In this document: piece after piece, positions 10,172 to 21,689 of the stretch
Numbering within the stretch: the stretch's first letter is position 1
Layout: every line of letters begins with the position of its first letter
Assembly (NCBI GenBank): GCA_003952965.2
Contig: CM025853.1
Location: 4,922,015-4,986,014, forward strand
Source: Morella rubra
Lineage: Eukaryota > Streptophyta > Magnoliopsida > Fagales > Myricaceae
Length of the DNA stretch: 64,000 nt
Direction of reading: 5' to 3'
Program-made: the position numbers and the translations under genes
The notes under the pieces: model-generated
What the model was told of the DNA's origin: nothing
The model's input: the letters and a program-made list of their open reading frames with translations, nothing else
The model's database searches: none

Positions 10172-13069
10172 GGCAAAACTCCACTGCACCCAACATCCCA
10201 TTCTTATATCAGCACAAGAAGGTGGCAATCAGAACTGTGTATTTAAGAGCAAACAAGTAGAAAAAACCAGATACTTTTACAGAAGGGAAATGGGGATGCA
10301 GAAGTATAGTGGGAGGAGAAAAATTGCAGTACTAACTAATCTCTAACAAAATAAGTGCAAGGCAGAACCAATCGAAAAGTGATTATGAGAAGTTGAAGCT
10401 ACATTACTTCTGAAGCAGTATGAGCTGATGCTACTCACTGGACCGTTGGCCTCAAAATCAAGCCAATGGATGAATCCACTAACGGAAATTCTCAAGCTAT
10501 CCAAAATCTAGACAATATGGGGAATAACCCTGGAACGGATGAGATAGACATTCCTCAAATTCCACAGTTCATTTTCAACATTTGAATGCTTCGCTCCAAT
10601 AACCAAACAGAAGTTTAGTCACCCTAAGAAGCATTCTGAAAACATGAGCCTCAAAGGGTCAGAAGCTTAGACTACAAGAAAGAAGTGGCAACCAACACCA
10701 GCACCCAAAAGAAGACCAAGCACCTCAGGGCCCTCCAGCACCCAACTCACTCACCATTCTTCGCGGCAAGTACAAGGATTGTCAAGTATTCTTTTGCCAC
10801 TCAGAACGACATCACGGCAAAAAAGACTAGCGATCCACGGAGCTTCATGTTATACCATATAGAATATTATATCTATTATATCAGTCTTGTTCACAACTTC
10901 TAGCTACCCGTTGTATCATCTGTGCAAACATAGATCAAGCAATTAGGATTATCACGTACTCAATTGCTTGAGCAACAAAAGCCCCACGTGCAGTCTCTTG
11001 AATCTATGAGATGGCTAGAGAAGACAAGGCAAAAACTGTATAGAACTATGAACTAAGCTCATAAAACCATAAAGATACACTCTGTAGGGGCACTACCACC
11101 TAATAAACAAGGAAACCCAAGAAATCCGATTTTAGATCTTTAGTGTCCCACTAGATCCTTTCATGTTATAACTCTAGTTATAATGCAATTAAATTAGTTT
11201 CTGTAATGTCTATTCAGCGCACATTGTAAACTACCACACCAATAGCAAGCAATTCTAAAACTGTCCCAAAGCAGTATTGTTACTGCCACCTTTACAAACT
11301 AAACAGAAACTCGAAATTTTGGTCCTCAGTTAAAAACACAAGATATCCCTCAACTTCAAGATTCATGCCATCTTCCAGGAAAAACACATGTACAGAATTT
11401 TCATACTCCCAAGACAACCTGACAATCATAATTTACCAGCATTTATACGTTAAACATGGGCCAGCAGCATCTCAACCTATGATATCATCCTCCACCCCAA
11501 GAATATGAGGGGAGGAAGTGCCATCTAAGCTAAATCTCATCTGCATACTTCAATAGACCATCATAAATTACAAGAAACTAACTCAGAGGACAATGACATG
11601 ATAAGGAGAAAGGGGAGCAACACTGGCAATTGAAAAAATTCAAGAGCTTCTATCCCCTCATGACTTAAAATCTCTTGCACAAATCCTGGGTACAAGGGTT
11701 AAACCAACCCCCCACCCCCTTCTACTCGTTTTTCCCCTACTTGATCTGAAGTTGTGGGGGTATGGACATACCTGAAGGAACAACCAATCCCATTGATAGC
11801 TATATGGCCATTTTATGGTGGTTTGAAATTTTTCCAACTTAGAAGGCTGGTAAATCTTTCACCGAGAAATCTGAGAAAAAGGTTGCAAACGATAATGATT
11901 AAGATTGAATAAACTATCTGTTTTATTCACCTTTTATTATTATTGTCTGCTAGATTGTACTGCCTAAGGGATTTGTTAAAAAAAAATCTAGCACTTAGGA
12001 GGGTCATTCAGGAGGTTCACCTTAACGTACGAATTAGATTTCAATGTCGGAAGGAGATATTGAAAGCTGAATTTAATGCACCGAATGTTAAAACTTAATC
12101 CTGCCATTGACCTAGTTATGAAATCACATCATTTTAGATTATGAAGTGAGTGATGATGTCTTGATATTATAAGCAAATTCCCACTCCACAGTATTTGGGC
12201 AACCCAACCAAATTTCCAATGCCTATTGTAATGAAAAAAAGTTTTCCGGATCAGGAAATCCATGACCCAGAAAAAGAGAATCAGATGGTTCACAATGGAT
12301 ATTCCAATAAAAATCTAACTCTGTCTCCATTCTAATGGCCCTACAGACAGAAATCTTATAAAACGTACAATGAAATGCAAATCTGTTGCGAGTGGGAGGA
12401 AATAGCAAGCTACGAGGAAGTCTTCTTTAGAGGGAAACAAAATAGTTTTTACTTTACAAATTGGTAGGGCACCCTTGCAGTGTCAAAGCGCGTGATCAAT
12501 CCTCAAGCTTTCCACAGCAGGCAATAAGATCTTAAGCTTTTAACATACAGTTTGTTTGGTGCAAGATTCTAAACAGTTGAAATGGACCAGTTTAATATGA
12601 TCAGCCTTGTTCTCAATCTAAGAAGGACAATAATAGAATACGTGTAACAGTTTCAAGAAAATATTGAATGCAGAATTAGTTTCCTTTAATTCCTAGATTC
12701 CCCGGAAGCAATAGGGTTTTCTAGCTTTTTGCCTTCCTAGGAAAAAAGTTTCCATTCCGAGCTACTCAGTGTGCATGCACTGGCAGGAGAATTTGAGAAT
12801 TTACTCCATTCATAACATACCAGAGATGGTGAACTAAAATCTCACACTATCATTTAGTGGTTCACGAAGCCAAGTCATTCACACGTGGATGGATAGGTCT
12901 GTGGAAATTTGAAAGAAGATATACGAAGACTATAAATCTCCTACCTAAATGTTAGTAGCTCTCTAGAAGAAATGGAAAAGGGGTTTAACTACAAGAGCTT
13001 CCTTATATAAACATTGTGAGATAACAGTGATCCCTAAAGGGAGTCGCATTTCTCCGGTGGTCCATATCT

Positions 13070-13498
13070 AGACAGCGTCTTCTTTCTTCAAAGCTACATT
13101 CTTCTTATCAGTTGTATCAAGAGCCTTCTTCGACTACAAAGTTTGGTAGCCTCTTCTTTAACAAAAGGTCCAAATGTTCAGTAGGCTCTCTTTAACCAAA
13201 TGTTCTACACGCTCTTCTTTAACCAAATGTTCTACACGCTCTTCTTTAACCAAATGTTCCATAGGCTCTTCTTTAACCAAATGTTCTACACACTCTTCTT
13301 TAACTGAGAACTGCCTTCGCTTTCGCACCTTTTCTGCTGGAATTCAATAAAATCACCCAAAATTCTTTCGGTCAGCATCAAATCCACATCTTCTTCATCC
13401 TTAGCCACAGCTTTGATCTCAGCAACGATTTTGTTGAAAGAATCATTTAGGGCAGAAGAGCCGCCCCTTAAATCTTCAAGAGTGGGCCTCTTTTTCAT
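13070..13498 (-). pseudogene. Candidate small gene with tandem nine-residue VKEE..EHL repeats, frame broken
   Basis: On the minus strand an ATG at 13498 opens a 70-codon ORF (MKKRPTLEDLRGGSSALNDS... then an acidic helical stretch with DEEDVDLMLTERILGDF). It is preceded by a pyrimidine-rich stretch that looks like a 5' leader (13500-13700). The ORF stops just as the 27-bp repeats begin. In another frame those repeats read V-K-E-E-x-x-E-H-L about five times. A one-base deletion in the last unit (13170-13195 is 26 bp) changes the frame again, after which a short ORF ending in DKKNVALKKEDAV runs to a stop near 13070. The pattern suggests a once-coding repeat region with two frame breaks, or unrecognised small introns. 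I know no family for it. The equivalent is absent from duplication unit B. Confidence 0.35.
13170..13303. repeat. 27-bp minisatellite, five units
   Basis: Units start with 'ccaaatgttc' at 13170, 13196, 13223, 13250 and 13277. Four are 27 bp and the first is 26 bp. The period is a multiple of three, and on the minus strand one frame stays open through it as nine-residue repeats, which suggests it expanded inside coding sequence. Confidence 0.9.
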
Positions 13499-15399
13499 TC
13501 TTAGGCCACAGGAGAATCACAAAGCTTCGGAGAACAAAGAAAGACAGGAACTGATTGATTGAGAGTGGAGTATGATAAATTCCTAGTTGGTAATAAGAAA
13601 AATAGAGAGACAAAAGAGAGCCACAAACAGAGCAACACTAAGACAACACGGAGGACTGAACAAGGCTTCTACTCTATGACTGCTTTGTTTTTTTTTCTTT
13701 CTCGATTCCTACTCTGACTTCACCAGCGATAACTAAAGGTTAAGTTCTTGGGGGCTGGTTATAAAAGGTCAGACCGAAAACGTCCAAAATCTTTTAGTAG
13801 TTGGAGTTCCTAAATCTGTTAGCGTTCAGAGATCCACAATCTGTTGTCAGTTGAATGTGATTTTTCTCAAATTATAATGACCAACGAAGAACCAGAAAAT
13901 TCTTTTTAGTGACAACAAAGCAAAGCAAAGGTAATCCATAAAAAAACCCATACTCCTGGACCAAGTATTTCCAAGCGCTCAACCCAGAGTTATAAAAATA
14001 TCACAGAGGGAACAGTGAAGTAGTCACTTATTACACCTAGTCAATTTTTCTCCTTTTTAGTAAACAAAGATGCTCCAAGATAAATAAATATCCATATAAA
14101 GAAAAATGACTCTCAACGAGAACCACTAACTAATAACCAAATCGATCCTTTTTTGGAGCCTACAAAGGGAAAAGTGGGGTAGGGGGGAGAAGGACCCACC
14201 AGAGACAAAACCATTCCCTGAGAACCCATCACAATTTTGAAACCTCCAACTCTAGCCTCTGACCTTTAGAAAAAAAAATTTTAAAAAATTCTCACTATTA
14301 GTTTTCTAGGCTAGGATACCAGCAAACACTAAAGTGAAATCATTTCTCCATAGTTAAATCTGATTTCATTTTAGAAGTGCACTTGTAATGGAAGTGTAAG
14401 TGGCTATTTCCAGTGGAAGTGTCCATCGTTGAGGCCTACATTAGATTCAAAATAATACTGTTTACAGTTTCATGGGTGCATGCTAATTCATGCGTACTTG
14501 GAAAATTCTTTTGACCATATGCTTGGTTACTCGTTATACTCCCACTAACTTCAAAAAGAGCCTACGGGCACTGTAAGAAACATGAGAATGCAACAACAAG
14601 ATTTTACCTTCCAATTGAAAGGCTCAAAAATGATTCCCGTGGAAAGACAACCACAAATTATTGGTTACTTCTTTTATTTATTAATGAAAATAATTGCTCA
14701 GAAGCAATTTCGTTCGCCCACACCGTAATCCAAACAACATTTCTCATCTCCATCAAGCCAAGGATTTGAAGTGTGCCAAAACCGGCTTTGACCATATGCA
14801 CTACAAGAAGTAAGAGTGCAAATTTAAGAATGACAAGAACCCCAGGACTCTGATAAATAAGAAGGAAAATTCTGTCTTTGACAATGTGAACAGAATCTTG
14901 CATCGCCGCCATAGTTTTCCGTTGGAAGTCAAATTACAAGACCATGCACCATAGTAAGCACCCAACAAGAAAGTAAGAAAGAATGCATAAATCAAATGGC
15001 AATGAGAGAAGCATTGACAAAGCAAAGAATCTATTTCACATGAACAGATCCTCATCAGTTTAATATCAACTAAATTCTTTTTGAACAACAACAAAAACAA
15101 AAACAAACAAAAAGAGATAGATAGAGATAAGGCCTTCAATATGAACAAGAATTACATCCAATTGTGCTCTCATCCAATTTTCTTCTTAAAGATAAAAATC
15201 TAACCCTCCTCTTGGTTCTTGAGAAAAACATGAAAGTATCGGAAAGCAACACTAAGCCACATTTTAGAAAACCGAATAGCACGGTCATTATTGTTCTCTG
15301 GAGTCCCAGACAAAGAAAGAATCTACGAATTAAAATCCCGATTTATCATTCTTTTTCCCACATTTTCTCAGAAGCAAAACGGGACTCCGACAAACTTCT

Positions 15400-16668
15400 T
15401 AAACCCCATACCTGTAACGCCACCCGGAGTGTTGATCAGCCGCTTTGGTAGCTCGGAGATGACCACGACGTCGTTTAAGAAAATTCCTTCCGAGAAACCG
15501 AGGCAGAGGGGAGGAAGAGTGCCGAGAGGAAGTACTAAATACCGATAGGGTTTCTAGGATCAAAGAGACTAGTAGAGGCAATGAAATGAATGGCGTAGTC
15601 GCGGCAGTAACGTTTCCACTGCCCACAGAACGACTGGGTTTTTCTTCTCTCTTTTTCCCCTCATTTTCTACACTAAAAAACTCCATATTTATATTGTAAG
15701 TGGAGTGACGGGGTGAGCGAGTGAGCGAGCGTGCCGATATGTTGGGTTTTAAAAAGGCCCATCGGCACAAAGGAAGCCCGCTAAGCAGCACGAGTAAAAG
15801 TAGCCCAATATGTAGGGCTTCAGCTTTTCGGGTAAGGAGAATAAAACCGGCTCACCAGCAATTGGGGCCCGACCTTGCGCTGGGCTCAGCTCTGCAGTTC
15901 CATCACTCGCGCCCCCCTGCTCTCACAGTCTCAGCTTCCTCTCGGTTCAGAATCCAGATAAATCTCTCTTTCTATGTCTTATTTTAAATTGTTGGCCCTG
16001 CGCTTTCAGAGAGATGGCATCATTTGAGCACAACAATGGTTTTCTGTCATCATTGAAGTGTCCTAGAAGGACAGCTAAGAACATGTCTTGAGCAGTTGAT
16101 AGAAAACTTGGGCGGCAAAGCATTTCTTGAGTTTGTTGAAGAAATGGAGTGGTTCCTTTTTCATGGCTTTAGCTATTTGTTAAGCGAAAGGTGAAGTTTT
16201 ATGATCTGACATTCAATGAGAGTATAGTCCCAAACAGATGCTCATTGTAATTTCCGAGTATTTGTGTCTACATATATTCTAGCTTCCCACTGAATAGTTA
16301 ATTAGGGTTTCTAACCATGATTGTGTTTGATTCCCAAAAAAAAAGTTACAGAAACAATTATCCATCCTTCCATTTCCCTCAACAACCAAACGCAGGATTT
16401 GAGTCCTTCTAACGTTTTGAAGGTTGGTTTATGGGTTTGCCCGAAAGTTTTTTGAAGATTTGGTTTACGGGTTTTTGAAGGGGCTGCAATATGACCGAAT
16501 AGGGTGCTGCTCAAAATGAAAATGTAAATGAGCAGGGTTATGTATATGTTAGGTAATGCGGATGAAGAAGTTAGGTAACTTTTAGATGGTTCGGAGGAAG
16601 CCCAAATGACAAGAGGAATAAGAACCTGAAAATGATTAACAGTGAGGATTTGGGGAACAAGAAGAAGA
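15400..16668 (+). pseudogene. Truncated 5' copy of the TTF-I/MYB-like gene (duplication unit A)
   Basis: The promoter, leader and start of the MYB-like gene at 27460-29775 are repeated here in the same order. The matches include 'tttaaaaaggcccatcggca' near 15749, 'gagatggcatcatttgag' at 16011, and the coding start at 16491. The copy is dead in several ways. The leader donor (TTCAG followed by GTAAATC in the intact gene) is interrupted. The acceptor 'tttgcag' has become 'tttgccc' near 16438. Codon 4 is TAG (16500-16502). About 95 bp of the lysine-rich coding start are missing. The copy ends abruptly at about 16655-16668 after the codons for SEDLGN, where it joins HARBI1-derived sequence. Confidence 0.85.
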
Positions 16669-16670
16669 AG

Positions 16671-16868
16671 AACTTGTAAAATACATGCTTATCCATTCGA
16701 AAATTTTCCAAACAACGTTAATAAACGTTGTTTGGAAAATTTTCGAATGGCCGATGCTACATCAATACATTTCTTCAGAAGCAGTATATGAGCTGATGCT
16801 ACGCTTCAGAGTATGGTTGGCCTCAAAATCAGCCAATGGATGAATCAACAAAAGAATACCCTCAGGTT
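16671..16868 (-). pseudogene. HARBI1-like gene fragment (start of duplication unit B)
   Basis: Positions 16671-16719 match the exon 1 stretch 10005-10051 of the intact HARBI1-like gene with about one mismatch. After a perfect inverted copy of the last 27 bases, 16752-16868 matches the gene's upstream flank at about 10400-10500. The intervening 340 bp are lost. This marks the left end of the second duplication unit and shows that a HARBI1 copy once lay there. The match ends about 50 bp before a transposon insertion at 16923. Confidence 0.85.
16693..16750. repeat. Perfect 27-bp palindrome with 4-nt loop
   Basis: The left arm 16693-16719 and right arm 16724-16750 are exact reverse complements, separated by AATA. 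The left arm is HARBI1 exon 1 sequence, so the right arm is an inverted duplicate of it. Confidence 0.97.
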
Positions 16869-17251
16869 AGTGTCACGGGACCATACGCAGGGAAGGAGAG
16901 AGAGGGAATTTGGGAAAATCTGGAGCGCGTTTGGATCCTATTTTGAGAAACATTTTTTGTTTCTCGAAGCCGTTGACTGTGTCAACTTTGATGTGTCAGC
17001 GCCTTTTTTTTAAAAGCTGTAAGTGTCTTTACCTTTCTAGTTAACGTCGTTTTCTTAAAAGCTGTCAGTGCCTTTACCTTTCCAGTTAACTTCGTTTGCA
17101 TTTCTTCTTAACAGGCTCCGACCAAAGGCCAACATAGTAAACGGGTGTGGACTAGACCACCTACTATTAAATTACAATCATTGAGTCCAATTTTTGGGGG
17201 CAATAAACATGGTCAAATACTAAAAAATATATATTTCAAATCTCAAAGTTA

Positions 17252-17495
17252 GAATTGTTCACATGATAAAATCGTTACTATTGAAAAATAAATATATACT
17301 TCTTTAAAGTAAGATTTTATGTAACTACAAAAAAAAATACAAATTTAAATTATTATTACTTATTACAATTTGAATTGGTCACATGATAAAACCGTTACTA
17401 CTAAAAAATAAATACGTACTTCAATTAAGTAAGATTTTACGAAACTACAAAAAAAAAAATACAAATTTCAATTATTATTACTTATTACAATTTAT
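17252..17495. repeat. Two-unit tandem repeat, about 120 bp each
   Basis: The unit beginning 'gaattgttcacatgataaaa' at 17252 recurs at 17372 as 'gaattggtcacatgataaaa' and continues with few differences. It lies inside the long-TIR element. Confidence 0.85.
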
Positions 17496-18000
17496 GTAAT
17501 ACAATATTTGAATCTCTAGAGAGTAAGGACAAATAATTACACAAAAAAGAATATAATATTTTGATATAATTCATAAAAGATGGACATAGTTCATAACTTA
17601 ATCCCAGAAAATCAGAGATGTTTATTTTAGTTCGTTTATTCAAAATCATTAACCAATGAAGTTTTAAATTGACTGAAGGAATTACTAAAGAAAAGAACAT
17701 TTTTTTAATAAAAAATTAATAATGTAGACTTTAATAGAGTCACTGTCCTGAGGTCTATGATTGGTACACCGATTCAGACATATGGAAACAAACTCAATGT
17801 CATTTTGATGAAGATTTCAACGTTACTTCGGCATTGAGGCTAACGTGGCAAAAGTCCCAACCAATATGCACTGTTTGAAATTAATGTGCTGGAACTAAAG
17901 TGAGCTCTTTCACCAGTCGACTTCATCCCCTACATGAGAATTGAGCTTATCAATTATGGGCCTGTGAGTCGGTTGCCATTAACACCACCCCACCCACACA

Positions 18001-18095
18001 TATTGAAACCCACCCGTATAGCCTATACTTCACACATATTGAAACCCACCAGTATAGCCTATACTTCCCACATATTGAAACCCACCCGTACGACT
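18001..18095. repeat. 36-bp tandem repeat, about 2.6 units
   Basis: Units begin 'tattgaaacccacc' at 18001, 18037 and 18073. They are nearly identical. Confidence 0.9.
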
Positions 18096-18306
18096 ACTAA
18101 ACACATCCAAGTTAAATCTTTTAACAATGGGCTAGGGATGGAAGAATGTTTAATATAGTTAGCGTGGCCAACCCACAAGCCCCCCAAATATCAAGGAGAA
18201 GAATTTATTTGCTGCATTTGATTTGATTTTTTTTTTTTAAGAAGAATTATATGTTGCAACCTCTATGTAACACCCCTGTCTTTTTTTTTCACCTATTTGA
18301 CATGTG

Positions 18307-18310
<4 letters not shown>

Positions 18311-18356
<46 letters not shown>
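18311..18356. repeat. TA microsatellite
   Basis: This is an uninterrupted TA run of about 46 bp. A second TA run lies at about 18453-18489. Both are inside the long-TIR element. Confidence 0.95.
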
Positions 18357-18359
<3 letters not shown>

Positions 18360-18450
18360 GTCTATGTTTCATTATTTCTTCCTTGAACTTACTTAATATC
18401 TTTCTATACTTGCTTGTCTACTCTTCTCTTATTTTTTCTAAAAGAAATAT

Positions 18451-18492
<42 letters not shown>

Positions 18493-20585
18493 ATTGCATT
18501 CATTTTTATATTATTTCTCAGTGTGTTTGATATGTATTATTATTCTTTCATTTTTATTTCCATTAGGGGATCTAATTGCTATTTATCTTTTATTTGCTCT
18601 CTTGTTAACATTTTTATAGCCGAATATTGTGCCCTTCAATAATTGACCTTATAATTTGCTATGTGGTTATAACCTACTTTCCAAATAACTTTCAATTAAA
18701 CGTTTTCGCTAAATCTTTTTCAAAGCCAATCATCAGGACTTTATAGGATCAATTTGTGTCGTAATACCTGCTTGTGTGCATACTATCGCTATAGGTGAAC
18801 CTAGAAGGTAAGTATTGATACGAGGCGTGACACTTTAATTACCACTTATTTTGCAATCTGCAGATCTCACATTGCACAATACCATCGCGAAACCTTATTT
18901 TTATATGCTACATGTGCACTACTAGCTATTGAGATTGAGACAAATATATATGGCTGAGGGAGTGGAAAAAGGGTATAAATGGGAACTTGAAAATTAGCCA
19001 TGATACCGTTTACTATGTTGGCCCATGGTCGGAGCTTGCTAAGAAGAAACGCAAACGACGTTAACTGGGAAGGCAAAGGCGCTGACAGCTTTTAGGAAAA
19101 AAGAGCTGACAGCTTTTAGGAAAAAGGCGCTAATAACACCAAAGTTGACGCAGTCAACAGCTTTGAGAAACAAAAAACTATTTCTCAAAACAAAATCCAA
19201 ACGCACTCAAAAGCTGTCGTTGACTGCCCTTGTGTTAGTTAGAATGGGCTCTGGGCCTTAGGCTCTTAGGCCATTATGTTATTATGCTTTCTATATTAGT
19301 TATGTTAGTGGGCTAGTTCCATAGTTAATCCAGGTCCAATTGTGGGCCCAATTTTCTGCCTGTATAAGTTACTCTATTTTGAGAAAACATATATGAAAAT
19401 TGTGCTGTTAAGCCAAAAGGAGGTCGACTACCTCGAACCAATCTCTAGGCCTGTTCACCAATACTGGCGGTGGGTCGGTTAACGGACACCTCCACCTATA
19501 ACCGCTCCCCTCTTAGTAGTTGGGGGGAAAGGGTACTAGTTGCCATTTTCACCCATTAACGGTGAAAATTCACCGCCACCGCCAAACCATGTTTTTTTTT
19601 TAATAGATGATATAGCGTCATTTTTTTTAGTAGTAGAGTTTAGGGTCCCCCCCCCCCCAAAGATGGCACCCTCCCTCATTCATTTGCATTTCGCAGTCCA
19701 CCCCTCCCCCTCAACGGCTCAGCTCTCTCTCTCTTGCTATATGCCTCTCTCTCTCTCTCTTTTCGACTCTCATCTCTATCTCTCCCTCACGATAAATCTC
19801 TTTCTGCCTCTCTCTCTCTTTCAAACCAATTGGCTTAATTGAAGTTAATCAGTTATGAAGTTAAATTTTATATGAATTTTAGTTTAAATTTTTGCCCCAA
19901 TTTTTATTCTTATTGATGTGCTTAATTTGGGGCAGGGGATTGACCGAATGCTTAATTGATAATTTCTTATCAATTGATTCAATTTTGTGGCTTGAATTAA
20001 GGTGCGAAGTGATTGTGATTAATTGATAATTCGATAACAGTGTTTGAATTTTGAAAAATTCAAGACTATCAGTGTTTAAATTTTTACAGTTTATAAAAAA
20101 AAATTGCAAATTGCAGGACTGGAGTGGACCCCTGGTAATGGTATGTCTCTCTATCCCATTCTCTCTATATAATTCAGTTAGAAAAATTTATTGATTTAAT
20201 ATGCAAAAAATTGCTTTAGGGTTTGGTATGTGGATAATTGTGATTTGTGAAACTGTTGGAGGATGGGATTGAATTGGTTTGGATACTTAGATATATGTGA
20301 TTTTATGAAATTGTTTGTTTGAATTGTTTATTTTGAATTTGAGGTTATGTTTTGTTTTTCAAAAACCTATTTTTATATTCAAATTTTTAATCCCTTTAAA
20401 CTTTAAAGCATACATTGAAAAGGCCAACTTATACTAACTTCTAATGTGGAGATGGTTATAATTTAATATGATCACATCTAAAGCTATTAGTTGGCCAACA
20501 ATTTTATATTTTTGAAAACCATAGTTTGATCTCTGTTTTTTCTCTAATTATTTTTCACTTGCATTATTTTTTTCTTTAATTTCAT

Positions 20586-21175
20586 ATGAATACTACACAA
20601 TCACATACACCCATTACTGAGACTGGAATTAGAAGTAAAACTAGCTACACTTCTAACCTGATAGGTAGTAGTGTAGCTACTACACCTTCTCAATCTTGTC
20701 CAGCCACTACAACGGAGAGTATGGATACAACAATTGGCACTGATCTTAATAGGTTACCACCACTTCCTCCACTTAAAAAGAGAAAGAACTCACTAGAATC
20801 TTCGGTTTGACAACACTACACTAAGCTCACTGATGAAAATGACCCCATGAATGTTAGAGCTAGTTGTCACTATTATAAGAAAGATTTTCCTGCCCATCAC
20901 AAGAAGAATGGGACATCGAGGTTGCGGCAACATTTAGAGTCTTCTGTGTATTACAAGAGGAACTTTAGCAGATCACGTAGATGTTGGTCAAATGTTGTTT
21001 AATCATGATACATCGAAGGAGAGTGGTGACAATGTTGGGGTGATAGGGGTCACTTGTAAGTTTGATGAGAAGGCAATTAGGGAGTTGATTGTGAGAATGG
21101 TCATTATAGATTAATTGCCATTTGTTACGATTCAGAAGGTCGGGTTTACTTTGATAAATGGAGAAGGTCACCTTT
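20586..21175 (+). pseudogene. hAT transposase, N-terminal and central fragment
   Basis: Starting with MNTTQSHTPI, a Ser/Thr-rich leader ends in the basic stretch LKKRKNSLESSV, followed by an in-frame TGA (20808) where the family has Trp. It then continues with QHYTKLTDENDPMNVRASCH, a BED-type zinc-finger region whose second Cys is now Tyr, and RLRQHLES. Further on, KFDEKAIRELIVRMVIID is followed by a TAA and LPF, the family's 'IIDELPF' motif with Glu turned into a stop. A frame break lies near 20960. The fragment cannot encode a working transposase. Confidence 0.75.
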
Positions 21176-21560
21176 CAACCAATTCTGAACACATATTAGT
21201 CCTTCTGCAATCTTTAAGGCCAATGAACTCTGGAAAGGATTCAAGATTTAACCTCCAATACTAAACACCGACTCAAAGGGCACATTAGTGATGGGAATTG
21301 CCAATACATCACCTGCTATGTGAGAAAGAATTAGAAACCTCACATAGTTCACCTTCCACCAATTTAGAATATCAAATGCTGGAGTCACCTCCTCAACTCC
21401 CTCAGATATATACCTTTCAATCTCATATTTGAACTCCAACATCTTTTGAGAAACTCTCTATTCATCAAAGTAATCTCTGTCTTCATCTACAACCACAGGC
21501 ACAGTGCCTCATCTACTAGTAGTGGTAGTGGTAGTGGTACTGCCACTGCTCCTCCTCGTG
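21175..21560 (-). pseudogene. hAT transposase C-terminal dimerisation fragment, inverted
   Basis: Read on the minus strand it gives VVVDEDRDYFDE, then a stop, then MLEFKYEIERYISEGV, TPAFDILNWWKVN, LSHIAGDVLAIPITNVPFES and VFSIGG, then a stop, then SSLALKIAEGLICVQNWLKG. This is the canonical order of the hAT C-terminal domain. It lies in opposite orientation to the N-terminal fragment just upstream. A second short copy of the acidic linker (VVDDEYEDYFDRFN) sits on the plus strand at about 21580-21625, giving an inverted arrangement. Confidence 0.8.
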
Positions 21561-21689
21561 CTGCTGTGGATAGCACTGTGTCTGTGGTTGATGATGAATA
21601 TGAAGATTACTTTGATAGATTTAACCAAAAACCTACTCCTCCAGGTGCTGTTGTGGATAGATTTAACCAAAAACCTCAAACTCATATCC

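Larger units (their letters stand above)
10229..15400. other. Spacer of duplication unit A
   Basis: This sequence lies between the HARBI1-like gene and the MYB pseudogene copy. About 10400-11710 and 14970-15470 are alignable by eye, in order, with unit B (16752-16868, 21690-25037, 25037-25482 and 27449 onward). The part 11710-14970 is missing from unit B. Short paired ORFs such as the one near 10685 and 22450 occur in both units, but unit A lacks the ATG, so I do not call them coding. A candidate small gene in 13070-13498 is listed separately. Confidence 0.7.
16923..19208. mobile_element. DNA transposon relic with about 200-bp terminal inverted repeats
   Basis: Left arm 16923-17145 and right arm 19005-19208 are inverted copies with scattered mismatches: GAGCGCGTTTGGAT at the left end and the complement of GAGTGCGTTTGGAT at the right. 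Both arms hold internally repeated 'aaaagctgtcag' blocks. Possible target duplications are AAAATCTG (16915-16922) and AAAAGCTG (19209-19216), 7 of 8 identical. The right flank itself resembles internal arm sequence, so these are uncertain. The interior has no transposase ORF. It contains a 120-bp tandem pair (17252-17495), a 36-bp repeat (18001-18095) and two TA microsatellites. Long arms without coding sequence suggest a non-autonomous Mutator-like or similar element. Confidence 0.75.
19446..21680. mobile_element. hAT transposon relic with internal inversion
   Basis: The left end TAGGCCTGTTCACCAATAC at 19446 has the form of hAT ends (compare TAGGGCTGTCC at 25483). The body carries a broken hAT transposase: N-terminal and middle parts on the plus strand (20586-21175) and C-terminal dimerisation part on the minus strand (21175-21560). 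No matching right terminus or 8-bp target duplication was found, so the right end is undefined. Confidence 0.65.

Noticed and set aside
10685..10903. ORF similar to one at 22450-22638 (TNTSTQKKTK... LRALQHPTH)
   Set aside because: The similarity is explained by the segmental duplication. Unit A has GTG in place of the ATG, and unit B has a 15-bp internal repeat after which the proteins differ, so there is no sign of coding constraint.
14658..15148. Overlapping minus-strand ORFs rich in hydrophobic residues
   Set aside because: They overlap in two frames and lie partly in spacer that is also present, without an open frame, in unit B.
19220..19445. Possible LTR end left of the hAT relic ('tgggccttaggctcttaggc' and a TATAAG-like stretch)
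   Set aside because: No second LTR, target duplication or internal retrotransposon sequence could be tied to it.
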